Origin: Micromonospora_G sp044458865
GTDB lineage: Bacteria; Actinomycetota; Actinomycetes; Mycobacteriales; Micromonosporaceae
NCBI RefSeq assembly: GCF_044458865.1
Contig: NZ_JBITIH010000014.1
Span: 1 to 64,000 of the forward strand
Direction of reading: 5' to 3'
DNA: 64,000 nucleotides
The notes beneath the pieces are model-generated. The model was given only the letters and a program-made list of their open reading frames with translations, ran no database searches and was not told where the DNA came from. Made by a program: the position numbers and the translations under genes. Within the stretch, counting starts at the first letter, position 1; each line of letters starts with the position of its first letter. This document shows positions 16,181 to 24,672 of the stretch, piece by piece.

Positions 16181-16924
16181 ATGACGGTAGAGACCACGTA
16201 CCGGTCCAGGCGCGCGGCGGCGGTGGTCGGCCTGGTCGTCGCGCTCGCGGTGACACTCGGCTGCATGGGTACGCCGGGCGCCCAGCCGGGCGAGCGATCC
16301 GGGCCTGGTTCGGCCGCCCCGTCCGGCACCTCCGGTGAGCCGGTCGACGGGACCATGAGCGTCGAGGAGTTCGAGCGTGACATCGCCGGTGCCGTCCGCC
16401 TCGCCGAGCAGTACTGGCAGGAGCGTTTCACCGAGTCGGGGCAGCGGTTCGAGGCGGTCGGCCGGGTCCTCACCTACTCCCGCGCCGGCGAGATCGCCTG
16501 CGGCCAACAGGAGATCCCCCGTAACAACGCGGTCTACTGCCCCGCCGGTGACTTCATCGCCTACGACGTGAACTGGGCGGTCGCCGCCTTCCGGCAGATC
16601 GGGGACGCGTTCATCTTCTTCCTGCTCGGCCACGAGTACGCGCACGCGATCCAGGCGCGGCTCGGCATCCGGCACCAGTTCACCATCCAGGCCGAGCTGC
16701 AAGCCGACTGCATGGCCGGCGCCTACCTCGGTGACTCGGTGCAGAGCAGGCAGCTCGACCTGCAGGACGGCGACCTCGACGAGTTCCGCGCCGGTCTGGT
16801 GGCCGTCGGAGACGACCCGGACCAGCCATGGTTCGCGGAAGGGTCGCACGGCACCGCCGAGCAACGGATCGACTCGTTCTTCCGCGGCTACGACCGCTCC
16901 TTCGCCGCCTGCGACCTCACCTAG
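16181..16924 (+). CDS. lipoprotein neutral zinc metallopeptidase (YpfJ-like)
   Basis: A 247-residue protein with a lipobox signal (LVVALAVTLGC, Cys near residue 28), placing it on the outer face of the membrane. A Ser/Gly/Pro linker leads to a peptidase domain with the zinc motif HEYAH (~150) and a downstream Glu in AELQADCMAGAYLG, as in the YpfJ/neutral zinc metallopeptidase family. GGAGG six bases upstream fixes ATG 16181. Paired cysteines (IACGQQE, VYCPAG) may bond. Its substrates are unknown. It converges with the HEPN gene. Confidence 0.8.
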   Translation: MTVETTYRSRRAAAVVGLVVALAVTLGCMGTPGAQPGERSGPGSAAPSGTSGEPVDGTMSVEEFERDIAGAVRLAEQYWQERFTESGQRFEAVGRVLTYSRAGEIACGQQEIPRNNAVYCPAGDFIAYDVNWAVAAFRQIGDAFIFFLLGHEYAHAIQARLGIRHQFTIQAELQADCMAGAYLGDSVQSRQLDLQDGDLDEFRAGLVAVGDDPDQPWFAEGSHGTAEQRIDSFFRGYDRSFAACDLT

Positions 16925-16968
16925 AGACACGAGGCTGGCCCTGGACAAGGTCCCCTTCGCGGCAGCGA

Positions 16969-18387
16969 TCAATCGTGGTAGTGGCGGAGCAGGCGCAGAA
17001 TGTTGCCCAGTTTCGCGACAGTGTCCGTGGGTAGGGGATCCGGATTGAAGTGCATGACGTCATTGCGAATCTCTCGGATCTCCCGCAGGCGCTCGACGAA
17101 GGTTGCGCGATCCAGGGGCCAGCACAGCTTTGCCCAGCTTTCCGGATGCTCCAGTACGCGCTGGTAGTCGCCCATCGAAAGATCGTCGAAGGAGCTGATT
17201 CCGCGCCGTCCACTGGGGTCGCAGAGAGCGATGACGTCTGTCAGTTCGAATGTCCGGGCCAGCACTCGGCGGAGCATTCGGTCGAGCTCTCCGATCCGTA
17301 GGAACGGTGTGGAGAGCCGGCCGTATTCGTGAGCAACGTCAGCTGTGGTGACGATGCCGGAGACCGCGTTCTTGGCATCGCGAACAAAAACGAAGTCGGA
17401 CTTTTCCAGGGTCGGCAGGATCTCGGTCAACTCTTGGTCGTAGCGGACTTCTGGTGCCGGTACGATCGCCTCGCTGAAACTGGCGGCAGCGTTGCGATGT
17501 TGAGCCTGCGCGATCGACTGCCATGTCACCGCACCACGCAGCGAGTGTGTTCCCACCATCACCGCGAGCTGGGAGAAGTCGTTGAGTAGCATCGCGGTGA
17601 TCGCCATCTCGAAGCTCGCTGTCGGTGGCACCGACATCACGCCGTCCAGCGCTGACGGGAGATTACCGACGGTGAACCCCACGTCGACCTCGTCCGTTTC
17701 GTCGAGCGTAGGTGAGGTGGCCGGCGTTGTCGCTTCCTCTTCCTCCACGGCCTCGCTCACGACATCAACTGTCGCGTCGAGCGTCACCGTGCGGAAGCTG
17801 GGGAATGTAGCCAGCCCATGGTTCGCCAGATCCGCCTCGATCCGGGAGATGTGGTCGCCGCGGTCACGCGCCCCCCAGAGCGACAAGAGTTCCCGAACCC
17901 TGATCCGTTCAGGGTTCCGGGCATCGGCGCGGGTACGCCATTCCCGCAACTGGTCGTGGATCCTGGCGACAAGCGCCTCCTCGGCACTGACCTCCTCACG
18001 GCCTGCGGGTTCGGCTGCCGCCTGCTCAAGTAGTTCCTGGCGGTACGAGTCAAGCGAGCGTTGTGAGGAGTCGACCCGCCACGCGAACCATCCGTCGACT
18101 GCTCGTATTCCTGCGGCGACGGCTGCCGCTCGGGAAGGTGACCGAAACTCCTGCCCGTCGTCCAGGCGTACCCAGCCGTTCTCCGTGACGCGGGCTCGGT
18201 GTACTTCCCCGACCCGTGGGCGGTCGAATCGCAGTACGGTGTCGGGCTTGATCAGCCCTGCGGCGATGATGTCGGCGAGCCGTACTCGGCGACCCTCGAA
18301 CAGGTAGGCCGTGCGCCGCGTTCGGGCAGGGGAAAGTTGGGCTGGCATCAGTGGCTCCGGCATGGATACGCGTTGGCTGACGGTCAT
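16969..18387 (-). CDS. RAMA-CBS-CBS-HEPN protein (putative defence effector)
   Basis: A 472-residue multidomain protein. Residues ~28-110 form a RAMA domain (RRVRLADIIAAGLIKPDTVL, DGQEFRSPSRAAAVAAG, VDGWFAWRV), found in restriction and modified-DNA-sensing systems. A charged linker leads to a tandem CBS (Bateman) pair at ~250-375 (FEMAITAMLLNDFSQLAVMV; LTEILPTLEKSDFVFVRDAK), which usually binds adenine nucleotides. The C-terminus holds EIRNDVMHF, an R-x4-H motif typical of HEPN ribonucleases. It is the last gene of a three-gene operon with a SAP-like protein and a ParA ATPase, 15 bases after the middle gene. Codon use is more A/T-tolerant than in its neighbours. No Shine-Dalgarno is clear. 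Domain calls are from motif reading; the combined function is inferred. Confidence 0.7.
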   Translation of the reverse strand: MTVSQRVSMPEPLMPAQLSPARTRRTAYLFEGRRVRLADIIAAGLIKPDTVLRFDRPRVGEVHRARVTENGWVRLDDGQEFRSPSRAAAVAAGIRAVDGWFAWRVDSSQRSLDSYRQELLEQAAAEPAGREEVSAEEALVARIHDQLREWRTRADARNPERIRVRELLSLWGARDRGDHISRIEADLANHGLATFPSFRTVTLDATVDVVSEAVEEEEATTPATSPTLDETDEVDVGFTVGNLPSALDGVMSVPPTASFEMAITAMLLNDFSQLAVMVGTHSLRGAVTWQSIAQAQHRNAAASFSEAIVPAPEVRYDQELTEILPTLEKSDFVFVRDAKNAVSGIVTTADVAHEYGRLSTPFLRIGELDRMLRRVLARTFELTDVIALCDPSGRRGISSFDDLSMGDYQRVLEHPESWAKLCWPLDRATFVERLREIREIRNDVMHFNPDPLPTDTVAKLGNILRLLRHYHD

Positions 18388-18402
18388 TGAGAGGGGTTCC
18401 GA

Positions 18403-18924
18403 TCACCAGTCGCGCAGGCCGGCAAACTTCCGTCGTGCGCCGATCGCCTGGTCCAGCACGCGACGTACGAGTTCCTCCTTGCGAAGTCGACCCAGCTTGA
18501 GTCCGAGAACGGATCCAATCTCCCGCAGCAGGTCGTTGCCGGGCCTGATGTTGTTGAGGTAATCGGCGCCCTCGGTTTCGGTTTCGACTTGCCGTAGGTG
18601 TATGGCTATTTTTTCGGCGTCGGCCGAAGTGGGCCGCGAGGCCGCCGCCGGCGTCGGCCGGTGACGAGGTGCGGCGGATCCTGCCGGTCGCCTCGGCGCA
18701 ACTGCCTTAAGTGGCGATGACGTCTCCGTCGAGGGGGATACTCGGGGTGGTGCGGCGGTTGTCGCGTGGGGGTGACCGAAGTTCGACGCCGAGCCGAGGG
18801 ACGGGCGAATGATCGACAGCGTGAGATCGCCCTCGGCGAGCGCTACGAGGTCGTGGTCGCTTAGTTGGACGACGAACTCTGCCCATCGCTGTGTCACCTG
18901 GGCAAGTAGGGTCGCGTTGCTCAT
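18403..18924 (-). CDS. operon-middle protein with a SAP-like C-terminus
   Basis: A 173-residue protein of unknown function. The N-terminal ~45 residues are helical (LAQVTQRWAEFVVQLSDHDL), followed by a disordered Pro/Ala/Ser/Thr linker (~48-100). A C-terminal block (HLRQVETETEGADYLNNIRP, LRKEELVRRVLDQAIGARRK) resembles the small SAP/Rho-N-like helical unit at the end of several actinobacterial proteins, often a nucleic-acid contact. Its ATG overlaps the ParA stop (ATGA), so translation is coupled. It may link the ATPase to the RAMA-HEPN protein. Confidence 0.6.
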   Translation of the reverse strand: MSNATLLAQVTQRWAEFVVQLSDHDLVALAEGDLTLSIIRPSLGSASNFGHPHATTAAPPRVSPSTETSSPLKAVAPRRPAGSAAPRHRPTPAAASRPTSADAEKIAIHLRQVETETEGADYLNNIRPGNDLLREIGSVLGLKLGRLRKEELVRRVLDQAIGARRKFAGLRDW

Positions 18925-19844
18925 CTCCCCAGCGCTCCGAGGAACTCGTCAACCAGGATGCGGAACTCGATGGCGATCTCGTCGTCCTTCGGAACCCGAA
19001 GTATCGCTGGGATGCCGGCTGCGCCAGCCTCGCCGAAGACCCGTGGGCTGTTTCGGATCATCCCGCCCAACACCGGCGCCTCGGCGTTCGCCCGTACCTG
19101 TTCGATCGCGTTGTGCTGGATGGCGATCGGGTGGCCGGCGTAGGTTTGGATCATCGTGAATACCACACCAAGGATGTTGGGATCAATGGTAGGGGGAGTG
19201 TTCTCAAGTCCGGAGTCATGACCGACATACGCGTTGTACTCGTCCCGGAGATGTTCACAACTGCCGACCATGTAGCCGATGCCGAGAGTGGACAGGTAGT
19301 CCGCCCGGGCCGGGATCAGGACATGGCCGCTTGCCACGATCGCGGTCTTGGTGACCAATCCGAAGTTGGGGGCGCAGTCGATGAGGATGAGGTCGTAGTC
19401 GGCGAATGCGGGGGCGTGCAGCGCCGCGGCGAGACAGCCGTGTACCTGTAGGAACTTTCGCTTCGAACCAGCGAGAGTGGTTCCTCCGAGTTGGGCCGCG
19501 AGTTCGAGGTCGATGTTGATCAGGCCAAGATGCGACGGGATGAGGTCTAGGCGGCCTCCGTTGCCCAGGGCCGCGTTGACCCGTGGCGGGGTAACGACAA
19601 GATCGGTTAGGGCCACCTCGCGGCCCGGCTGCTCGCCGTCGTACCAGCGTTTGATGGTTCGGGTCTCGCGCAGTTCGGACTGCCACTCTTCGACCGTGTA
19701 GAAGGAAAAGGTCAAGTTGGCCTGTGGGTCAAGATCCAGTAATAGGACGCGTCGGCCGGTATTGGCAATCTCCGCACCGAGGTTCGCGGTGAGGGTTGTC
19801 TTGCCTACGCCACCCTTGTAATTCATCACGGAAACGATGGGCAC
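18921..19844 (-). CDS. ParA-family ATPase heading the RAMA/HEPN operon
   Basis: A 307-residue ParA/Soj-type ATPase with the deviant Walker A loop (NYKGGVGKTTLTANLG, residues 8-23), Walker A' (LLLDLDPQANLTFSF) and Walker B-like LILIDCAPNFG. GGAGG six bases before GTG 19844 gives a firm start. No ParB gene is near, and the window contains no plasmid replication genes, so partitioning of a replicon is unlikely. As first gene of the operon it probably forms ATP-dependent dimers that position or gate the two partners on DNA. The 284-bp upstream region is AT-rich for this genome and must hold the promoter. Confidence 0.8.
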   Translation of the reverse strand: MPIVSVMNYKGGVGKTTLTANLGAEIANTGRRVLLLDLDPQANLTFSFYTVEEWQSELRETRTIKRWYDGEQPGREVALTDLVVTPPRVNAALGNGGRLDLIPSHLGLINIDLELAAQLGGTTLAGSKRKFLQVHGCLAAALHAPAFADYDLILIDCAPNFGLVTKTAIVASGHVLIPARADYLSTLGIGYMVGSCEHLRDEYNAYVGHDSGLENTPPTIDPNILGVVFTMIQTYAGHPIAIQHNAIEQVRANAEAPVLGGMIRNSPRVFGEAGAAGIPAILRVPKDDEIAIEFRILVDEFLGALGR

Positions 19845-20128
19845 AAGGAACCTCCGAGAATCGCGGCTCAGAAGGACTGCCTGAGGACGCTACTGCAGTA
19901 CGCGTGAATGGCGTGCCCCGAGTGTCGTCAACTATCCGACTGTCAGGGCATGGCAAGGGGGCATAAATTGTTGAATGGTATAGTCCGCCATGGTTGTCCG
20001 ATTGATGACTATCTGCGGGCCCTCGCTGGCCACTGCGGCTTCAATGAAGATCAACAAGCAGTGCTGGTCCGCTGAGGGATCTGCCACATCTCACGCTGGC
20101 GTTGCCGTAACGGGGTAGCGCGCTTGCG

Positions 20129-20854
20129 ATGATCAGGGGACTTGCCGCACCTACCCGGGAGGACGTCCTGACTGGCCCGCACCCCGCCGCCGTGCTTTTC
20201 GACATGGACGGCACGCTCGTCGACAGCGAGAAGATCTGGGAGATCGCCCTGCACGAGCTGGCCGCGCACTACGGCGGGTCCCTCTCGGCCCCGGCCCGGC
20301 GCGCGATGATCGGTTCCAGCATGGCGAACTCGATGGCGATCATGCACGCCGACCTCGGACAGGAGTGGCGGGACGCGGCCTACGGTGCGGCCTGGCTGGA
20401 GAAGCGGGTGGCCGAGCTGTTCGTCGGCGGGTTGCCCTGGCGGCCCGGTGCGCTCGGTCTGCTGCAACTGGTCCGGGCCGCCGGGATCCCGACCGCGCTG
20501 GTCACCTCCACCGGCCGGCAACTCGTCGAGATCGCCCTGGAGACCCTCGGTCGGGACAGCTTCGACGTCGTCGTCTGCGGCGACGAGGTGACGGCCGCCA
20601 AACCCGATCCGGAGCCGTACCTGACGGCGGCGCGAATGCTCGGCGTACCGGTCAGGCGGTGCGTGGCGATCGAGGACTCACCGGCCGGGGTGGCGAGCGC
20701 GGTGGCCGCCGGTGCCGCCGTACTCGCGGTGCCGAGCGAGATCGCGCTCGACCCGGTGGAGGGCGTACACCTGTTGGAGAGCCTGACCGGCGCGGATCTG
20801 GGGCTGCTGGCCCGCCTGGTGGCCCGACTGGATCTGCCGACGTCGCCTGCCTGA
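20129..20854 (+). CDS. HAD-superfamily phosphatase (beta-phosphoglucomutase-like)
   Basis: A 241-residue HAD enzyme. Motif I FDMDGTLVDS, motif II TSTG, motif III lysine in KPDPEPY and motif IV EDSPAG are complete, with a helical cap between I and II. It should dephosphorylate a small metabolite; this subgroup includes phosphoglycolate- and sugar-phosphate phosphatases. The ATG at 20129 lacks a Shine-Dalgarno, and TAGCGC seven bases upstream is an imperfect leaderless -10. It points away from the ParA operon. Confidence 0.8.
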   Translation: MIRGLAAPTREDVLTGPHPAAVLFDMDGTLVDSEKIWEIALHELAAHYGGSLSAPARRAMIGSSMANSMAIMHADLGQEWRDAAYGAAWLEKRVAELFVGGLPWRPGALGLLQLVRAAGIPTALVTSTGRQLVEIALETLGRDSFDVVVCGDEVTAAKPDPEPYLTAARMLGVPVRRCVAIEDSPAGVASAVAAGAAVLAVPSEIALDPVEGVHLLESLTGADLGLLARLVARLDLPTSPA

Positions 20855-20957
20855 GCCGTGCCGGTGTCCGGGCGACGGTGACGGGTGGCTGTTCGGGTAG
20901 TCCCAGCAGAGAGCTCGACGTACCAGAGCGTTCGTGGACCGGGCGCTGACGACACAC

Positions 20958-20993
20958 CGTAAGGGCGGCGTCGCACGCGACGCCGCCCTTACG
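20958..20993. terminator. bidirectional hairpin terminator
   Basis: A perfect 17-bp stem (CGTAAGGGCGGCGTCGC and its complement) with a 2-nt AC centre lies between the HAD gene and the convergent ABC permease. It should stop transcription from both sides. Confidence 0.8.
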
Positions 20994-21013
20994 CCCCCGT
21001 CCCCCCGGAGCGG

Positions 21014-23566
21014 CTATTCGTGTGCGATCGCGCCCAGGACGTTGATCCGGGCGGCCCGGATCGCCGGCAGCACCGCCGCCACCACACCGACCAGCGCGGC
21101 CAGGCCGATCAGGACACCCAACTGGGTCCAGGGCAGCACCAGGTCGGTGATGCCCTCGTCTCGCAGTGCCCGGACCACGGCGGCACCCAGACCAGCGCCG
21201 ACCACCATGCCGAGCAACGCCCCGAAGACCGAGATCACCACGGCCTCGACGGTCACCATCCACATGGTCCGCGCCCGGTTGAGCCCGATCGCCCGGAGCA
21301 ACCCCAGTTCGCGGGTCCGCTCCAGCACCGACAGCGCCAGCGTGTTCACGATCCCGAGTACGGCGATCAGGATCGCCAGCGCCAACAGGATCTGGATCAT
21401 CGTGAGCAGCATGTCGAACTGCCCGGTCTGCTGCTCGATGAAGGTCGCCCGGTCGGCGACCGACACCTCCGGGCTGTCCGCGAGCAGCGCCTCGACCTGC
21501 GGGAGCACCTGCCCGACCGACGCGCCCGGGTCAAGTTGCAGGTAACCCTGCGATGGCCGGGGGATCGCGAAATCCCTCGTCGCCGCCTGCGGCAGCAGGA
21601 ATCCGCTGTACAGCTCCGACGCGCGGTAGATGCCGCGCACCGTGTAGGTGTGCGGCTCGCCCCGCGACAGCTGCACCGGAACCGTCGAGCCCACACTCAG
21701 GCCCAGGTCACGGGCCGTGTCCGCATCGACCAGAACCTGGTCGGGGTCAAGTGCGTCGATGCTGCCGGCGGTCGGCTTCACCCCGTAGATGTCGACCATC
21801 GCCGGCACGTCGTTCGTCGCGTTGACCCATTCCCGCTCACCGTTGACTACGGCCAGGTCGCCCCAGAAGCCGGCCACGGCCTTGACACCGGGCAGTTCCG
21901 TCGCCCGTTCCAGCACCGTCGGGTCGAAGGTCGGCGGTCGGGGCCCGGACTGCGCCCCGGAGATCACCAGGTCGGCGCTGATGGTCTCCTCGGCCAGGCC
22001 CGCGATGCTCGACTTGGCTGAGTCGAGGATGATGGTCACTCCGGTGACCAGCGCGATGCCGATCATCAGCGCTGCTGCGGTGATCGCGGTCCGACGCGGA
22101 TTGCGTCCGGAGTTGAGCCGACCGAGCTTGCCCGGGACGGACCAGGAGAAGATCCGGCCGAGCAGCGACACCACCGGACGGCTGATCACCGGGGTCAGCA
22201 GCGCCACGCCGATGAACGCGAGCAGCACCCCGCCGAGGATGGTGCCGAGCACGTTGTCGCCGGCCGCACCGGTGAGCCCCAGGGCCAGCAGACCGGCGCC
22301 GAGTACGGAGACGACCGCGCCGGCCACGGTGAGGCGGGTGAGCGGGCGGTCCGGGGTGGCCACGTCCTGCATTGCCGCGATCGGCGGGATCCGGGACGCG
22401 CGCAGCGCGGGGATCAACGCGGCGATCACCGTGATCAGGATGCCGACCGCAAAGGAGCTGATCACCGCCACCGTCGGTACGCCCACACCGGCCAGTTCCA
22501 GGCCGCCGCCGAACTGCCCGAAGACGTACGCCAGCAGCGCACCGACCCCGATCCCGGCACCCAGGCCGAGGGCCGAGGCGACCAGACCGATCGCCACCGC
22601 CTCGACCAGGACCGAACGGACCACCTGCCGACCGCTGGCGCCGATCGCCCGCATCAGCGCAAGCTCGCGGGTGCGCTGGGCCACGATGATCGAGAAGGTG
22701 TTGAGGATCAGGAACGTACCGACCAGGAGCGCCACCCCGGCGAAGCCGAGCAGGATCTGGTTGAAGAAGGCGAGTCCCTCCTTCAACCCGGCCGCCGAGT
22801 CGGCGGAGAGCTGTTCACCGGTCTTCACCTCGTACCCGTCGCCGACCGAGGCGGCGACCCGGTCACGCAGGGCGGCGGGGGAGACGCCGTCCTGGGCGCG
22901 GACGCTGATGTTGGTGTAGACGTCGCGGGCGCCGAGCATGAGTTGCTGGGCGACCGGGGTGGTGAACGCCACCTCGTTGACACCGCCGAGGCTGTCCCGG
23001 TCACCGCTGTAGCCGAAGACGCCGACCAGGGTGAACTCCTGCTTCGGGGCCAGATCGACGAGAACTCCGACCCGGTCGCCGACCTTGACCTTGGCTGCCT
23101 TGGCGAGTCCCGCGTTGATCACGATCTCGGTGTCGGCGGTCGGCGCACGCCCCTCACGCAGTTTCAACAGTTCGTTCTCGCCGGTCCAGTTCTCACCCAG
23201 TTGCGGCGGACCGAAGGAGGTGACCACCTTGCCGTTGCTGCCGATCAGGCGGGCCCCGTCGGTGGCGACCACGCCGGTGGCGTCGGCGACACCCGGCACC
23301 TTCCGTACGGTCTCCAGCGCGGCGGCGGGCAGCGGCGTGGCGATCTGCTCGCCCTCGAACTCGCTCAACGCCACCTTCGGCTTGGCAGCCACGTTCACGT
23401 CCGTGGTGGCGTACGCGTCGCTGAACACCGAGTCGAAGGAACGCCCGAGGGTGTCGGTGAGGACGAACGAGCCAGCGACGAACATGACGCCCAGCACCAC
23501 CGCCAGTCCGGAGAGGACCAGCCGTACCTTGCGGGCCAGCAGACTCTTCAGGGTTGCGCGCAGCAT
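21014..23566 (-). CDS. FtsX/MacB-like ABC transporter permease (second system)
   Basis: An 850-residue permease with two FtsX-like repeats. A first span near residue 20-40 (VRLVLSGLAVVLGVMFVAGS) is followed by a large outside MacB-type domain. A three-span bundle (~270-400) with LNTFSIIVAQRTRELALMRA comes next, then extra spans (~430-500), a second outside domain and a final bundle with VNTLALSVLERTRELGLLRA. Such transporters export lipids or antimicrobial peptides or work mechanically at the envelope. Its ATG overlaps the ATPase stop (ATGA), so the pair is co-translated. Confidence 0.85.
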   Translation of the reverse strand: MLRATLKSLLARKVRLVLSGLAVVLGVMFVAGSFVLTDTLGRSFDSVFSDAYATTDVNVAAKPKVALSEFEGEQIATPLPAAALETVRKVPGVADATGVVATDGARLIGSNGKVVTSFGPPQLGENWTGENELLKLREGRAPTADTEIVINAGLAKAAKVKVGDRVGVLVDLAPKQEFTLVGVFGYSGDRDSLGGVNEVAFTTPVAQQLMLGARDVYTNISVRAQDGVSPAALRDRVAASVGDGYEVKTGEQLSADSAAGLKEGLAFFNQILLGFAGVALLVGTFLILNTFSIIVAQRTRELALMRAIGASGRQVVRSVLVEAVAIGLVASALGLGAGIGVGALLAYVFGQFGGGLELAGVGVPTVAVISSFAVGILITVIAALIPALRASRIPPIAAMQDVATPDRPLTRLTVAGAVVSVLGAGLLALGLTGAAGDNVLGTILGGVLLAFIGVALLTPVISRPVVSLLGRIFSWSVPGKLGRLNSGRNPRRTAITAAALMIGIALVTGVTIILDSAKSSIAGLAEETISADLVISGAQSGPRPPTFDPTVLERATELPGVKAVAGFWGDLAVVNGEREWVNATNDVPAMVDIYGVKPTAGSIDALDPDQVLVDADTARDLGLSVGSTVPVQLSRGEPHTYTVRGIYRASELYSGFLLPQAATRDFAIPRPSQGYLQLDPGASVGQVLPQVEALLADSPEVSVADRATFIEQQTGQFDMLLTMIQILLALAILIAVLGIVNTLALSVLERTRELGLLRAIGLNRARTMWMVTVEAVVISVFGALLGMVVGAGLGAAVVRALRDEGITDLVLPWTQLGVLIGLAALVGVVAAVLPAIRAARINVLGAIAHE

Positions 23567-24333
23567 CAGTTCTCCGCCTCGGCGAGCACGTCGATCCGCT
23601 TCATCGTGTCGAGCACGGTCTCCGGGGTCGGCTCGAACAGTTCCGAGACGATGGCGCCGTCGGCGAGGAAGATGACGCGGTCGGCGTAGCTGGCGGCGAC
23701 GGGGTCGTGGGTGACCATGACGATGGTTTGGTGGTGGTTGCGGACGCTGTCGCGGAGGAAGGTGAGGACTTCGGCGCCGGCGCGGGAGTCGAGGTTGCCG
23801 GTGGGTTCGTCGGCGAAGATGACGTCGGGTCGGGCGACGAGGGCGCGGGCGCAGGCGACGCGTTGTTGTTGGCCGCCGGAGAGTTGGTTGGGTCGGTGGT
23901 GGAGGCGGTCGGCGAGGCCGACGGTTTTGATGACTGTTTGGTACCAGTCGGGGTCTGGTTTACGTCCGGCGATGGAGAGGGGGAGGAGGATGTTTTCTTC
24001 TGCGGTGAGGGTGGGGAGGAGGTTGAATTGTTGGAAGATGAAGCCGACTTTGTCGCGGCGGAGTTTGGTGAGTCCGTTGTCGTTGAGTCCGGTGACGGTG
24101 GTGTTGCCGATGTGGATGGTGCCGCGGGTGACGGAGTCGAGTCCGGCGAGGCAGTGCATGAGGGTTGATTTGCCGGATCCGCTGGGTCCCATGATGGCGG
24201 TGTAGCGGCTTTGTTCGAATTCGGCGGTGACGCCGCGGAGTGCGATGACCTGTGCTTCGCCGCTGCCGTATACCTTCCATACGTCACTGGCACGCGCCGC
24301 CGCCTGCGTATTCTGGTCTATCGTCGCGGTCAC
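23566..24333 (-). CDS. ABC transporter ATP-binding protein (second system)
   Basis: A 255-residue MacB/LolD-type ATPase with Walker A GPSGSGKST, Q-loop FQQFNLLPTL, signature LSGGQQQRVACARAL and Walker B VIFADEPTGNLD. Residues ~35-230 are encoded by a 656-bp tract matching the other ATPase gene (27231-28007) but for one silent base. In that stretch nearly every codon ends in C or A. The ends of the gene differ and use ordinary codons. ATG 24333 follows AAGGAGAAT. It forms an operon with the permease. Confidence 0.9.
   Translation of the reverse strand: MTATIDQNTQAAARASDVWKVYGSGEAQVIALRGVTAEFEQSRYTAIMGPSGSGKSTLMHCLAGLDSVTRGTIHIGNTTVTGLNDNGLTKLRRDKVGFIFQQFNLLPTLTAEENILLPLSIAGRKPDPDWYQTVIKTVGLADRLHHRPNQLSGGQQQRVACARALVARPDVIFADEPTGNLDSRAGAEVLTFLRDSVRNHHQTIVMVTHDPVAASYADRVIFLADGAIVSELFEPTPETVLDTMKRIDVLAEAEN
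23648..24303 (-). repeat. 656-bp tract duplicated in the neighbouring ATPase gene (copy A)
   Basis: This segment matches 27319-27974 at every base I compared except 23962 (A here, G at 27633), a silent change in an Arg codon. Identity stops abruptly on both sides, at the base before and after, while the flanking protein ends and permeases have diverged. This is the pattern of recent gene conversion or unequal exchange. Confidence 0.9.
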
Positions 24334-24616
24334 TCGAATTCTCCTTCAAAGGAAAGTGTCGTTCGGCCGGGCACCTGGTCCGGCTGGCAGTTCCATCTTC
24401 GGTGCCGTCGTCGCCCGACTCGTCCGTCCGCAGGTGGAGGCGAAGCGGATATTCCGCTGCGGGTCGGCCCGGATGTCCACTCAGGGTTGCCCCTGACTGC
24501 TAGCGGCGAGGGCAGTCGCCCATTCGGATTTTTCCGCATGAACGCGTTCCGTGTGGCGATTTGCCCGGATCATCGGCGCGATTTCGTTCCTGGCTGGAGT
24601 GGGTCGCCACAGAAGA
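24334..24616 (-). promoter_or_regulatory. leader region of the second ABC operon
   Basis: No gene is seen in the 283 bases between the ATPase start and the terminator of the first ABC operon. On the minus strand it must contain the promoter of the 24333-21014 operon; a Shine-Dalgarno AAGGAGAAT is evident just before the start. I see no clear operator. Confidence 0.4.
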
Positions 24617-24653
24617 CGGTGCGGGGTGGGCACCCTGCGCCCACCCCGCACCG
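24617..24653 (-). terminator. hairpin terminator of the first ABC operon
   Basis: CGGTGCGGGGTGGGC and GCCCACCCCGCACCG form a perfect 15-bp stem with a 7-nt loop, 20 bases beyond the stop of the permease at 24673. No U-tract follows, as is common in high-G+C actinobacteria. Confidence 0.8.
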
Positions 24654-24672
24654 TCCCCGCCGGTTGTGCCGG

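Noticed and set aside
18921..19844. ParA as a plasmid or integrated-element partition gene
   Set aside because: No ParB, replication, integrase or conjugation gene occurs nearby, and the operon partners are RAMA/HEPN and SAP-like proteins.
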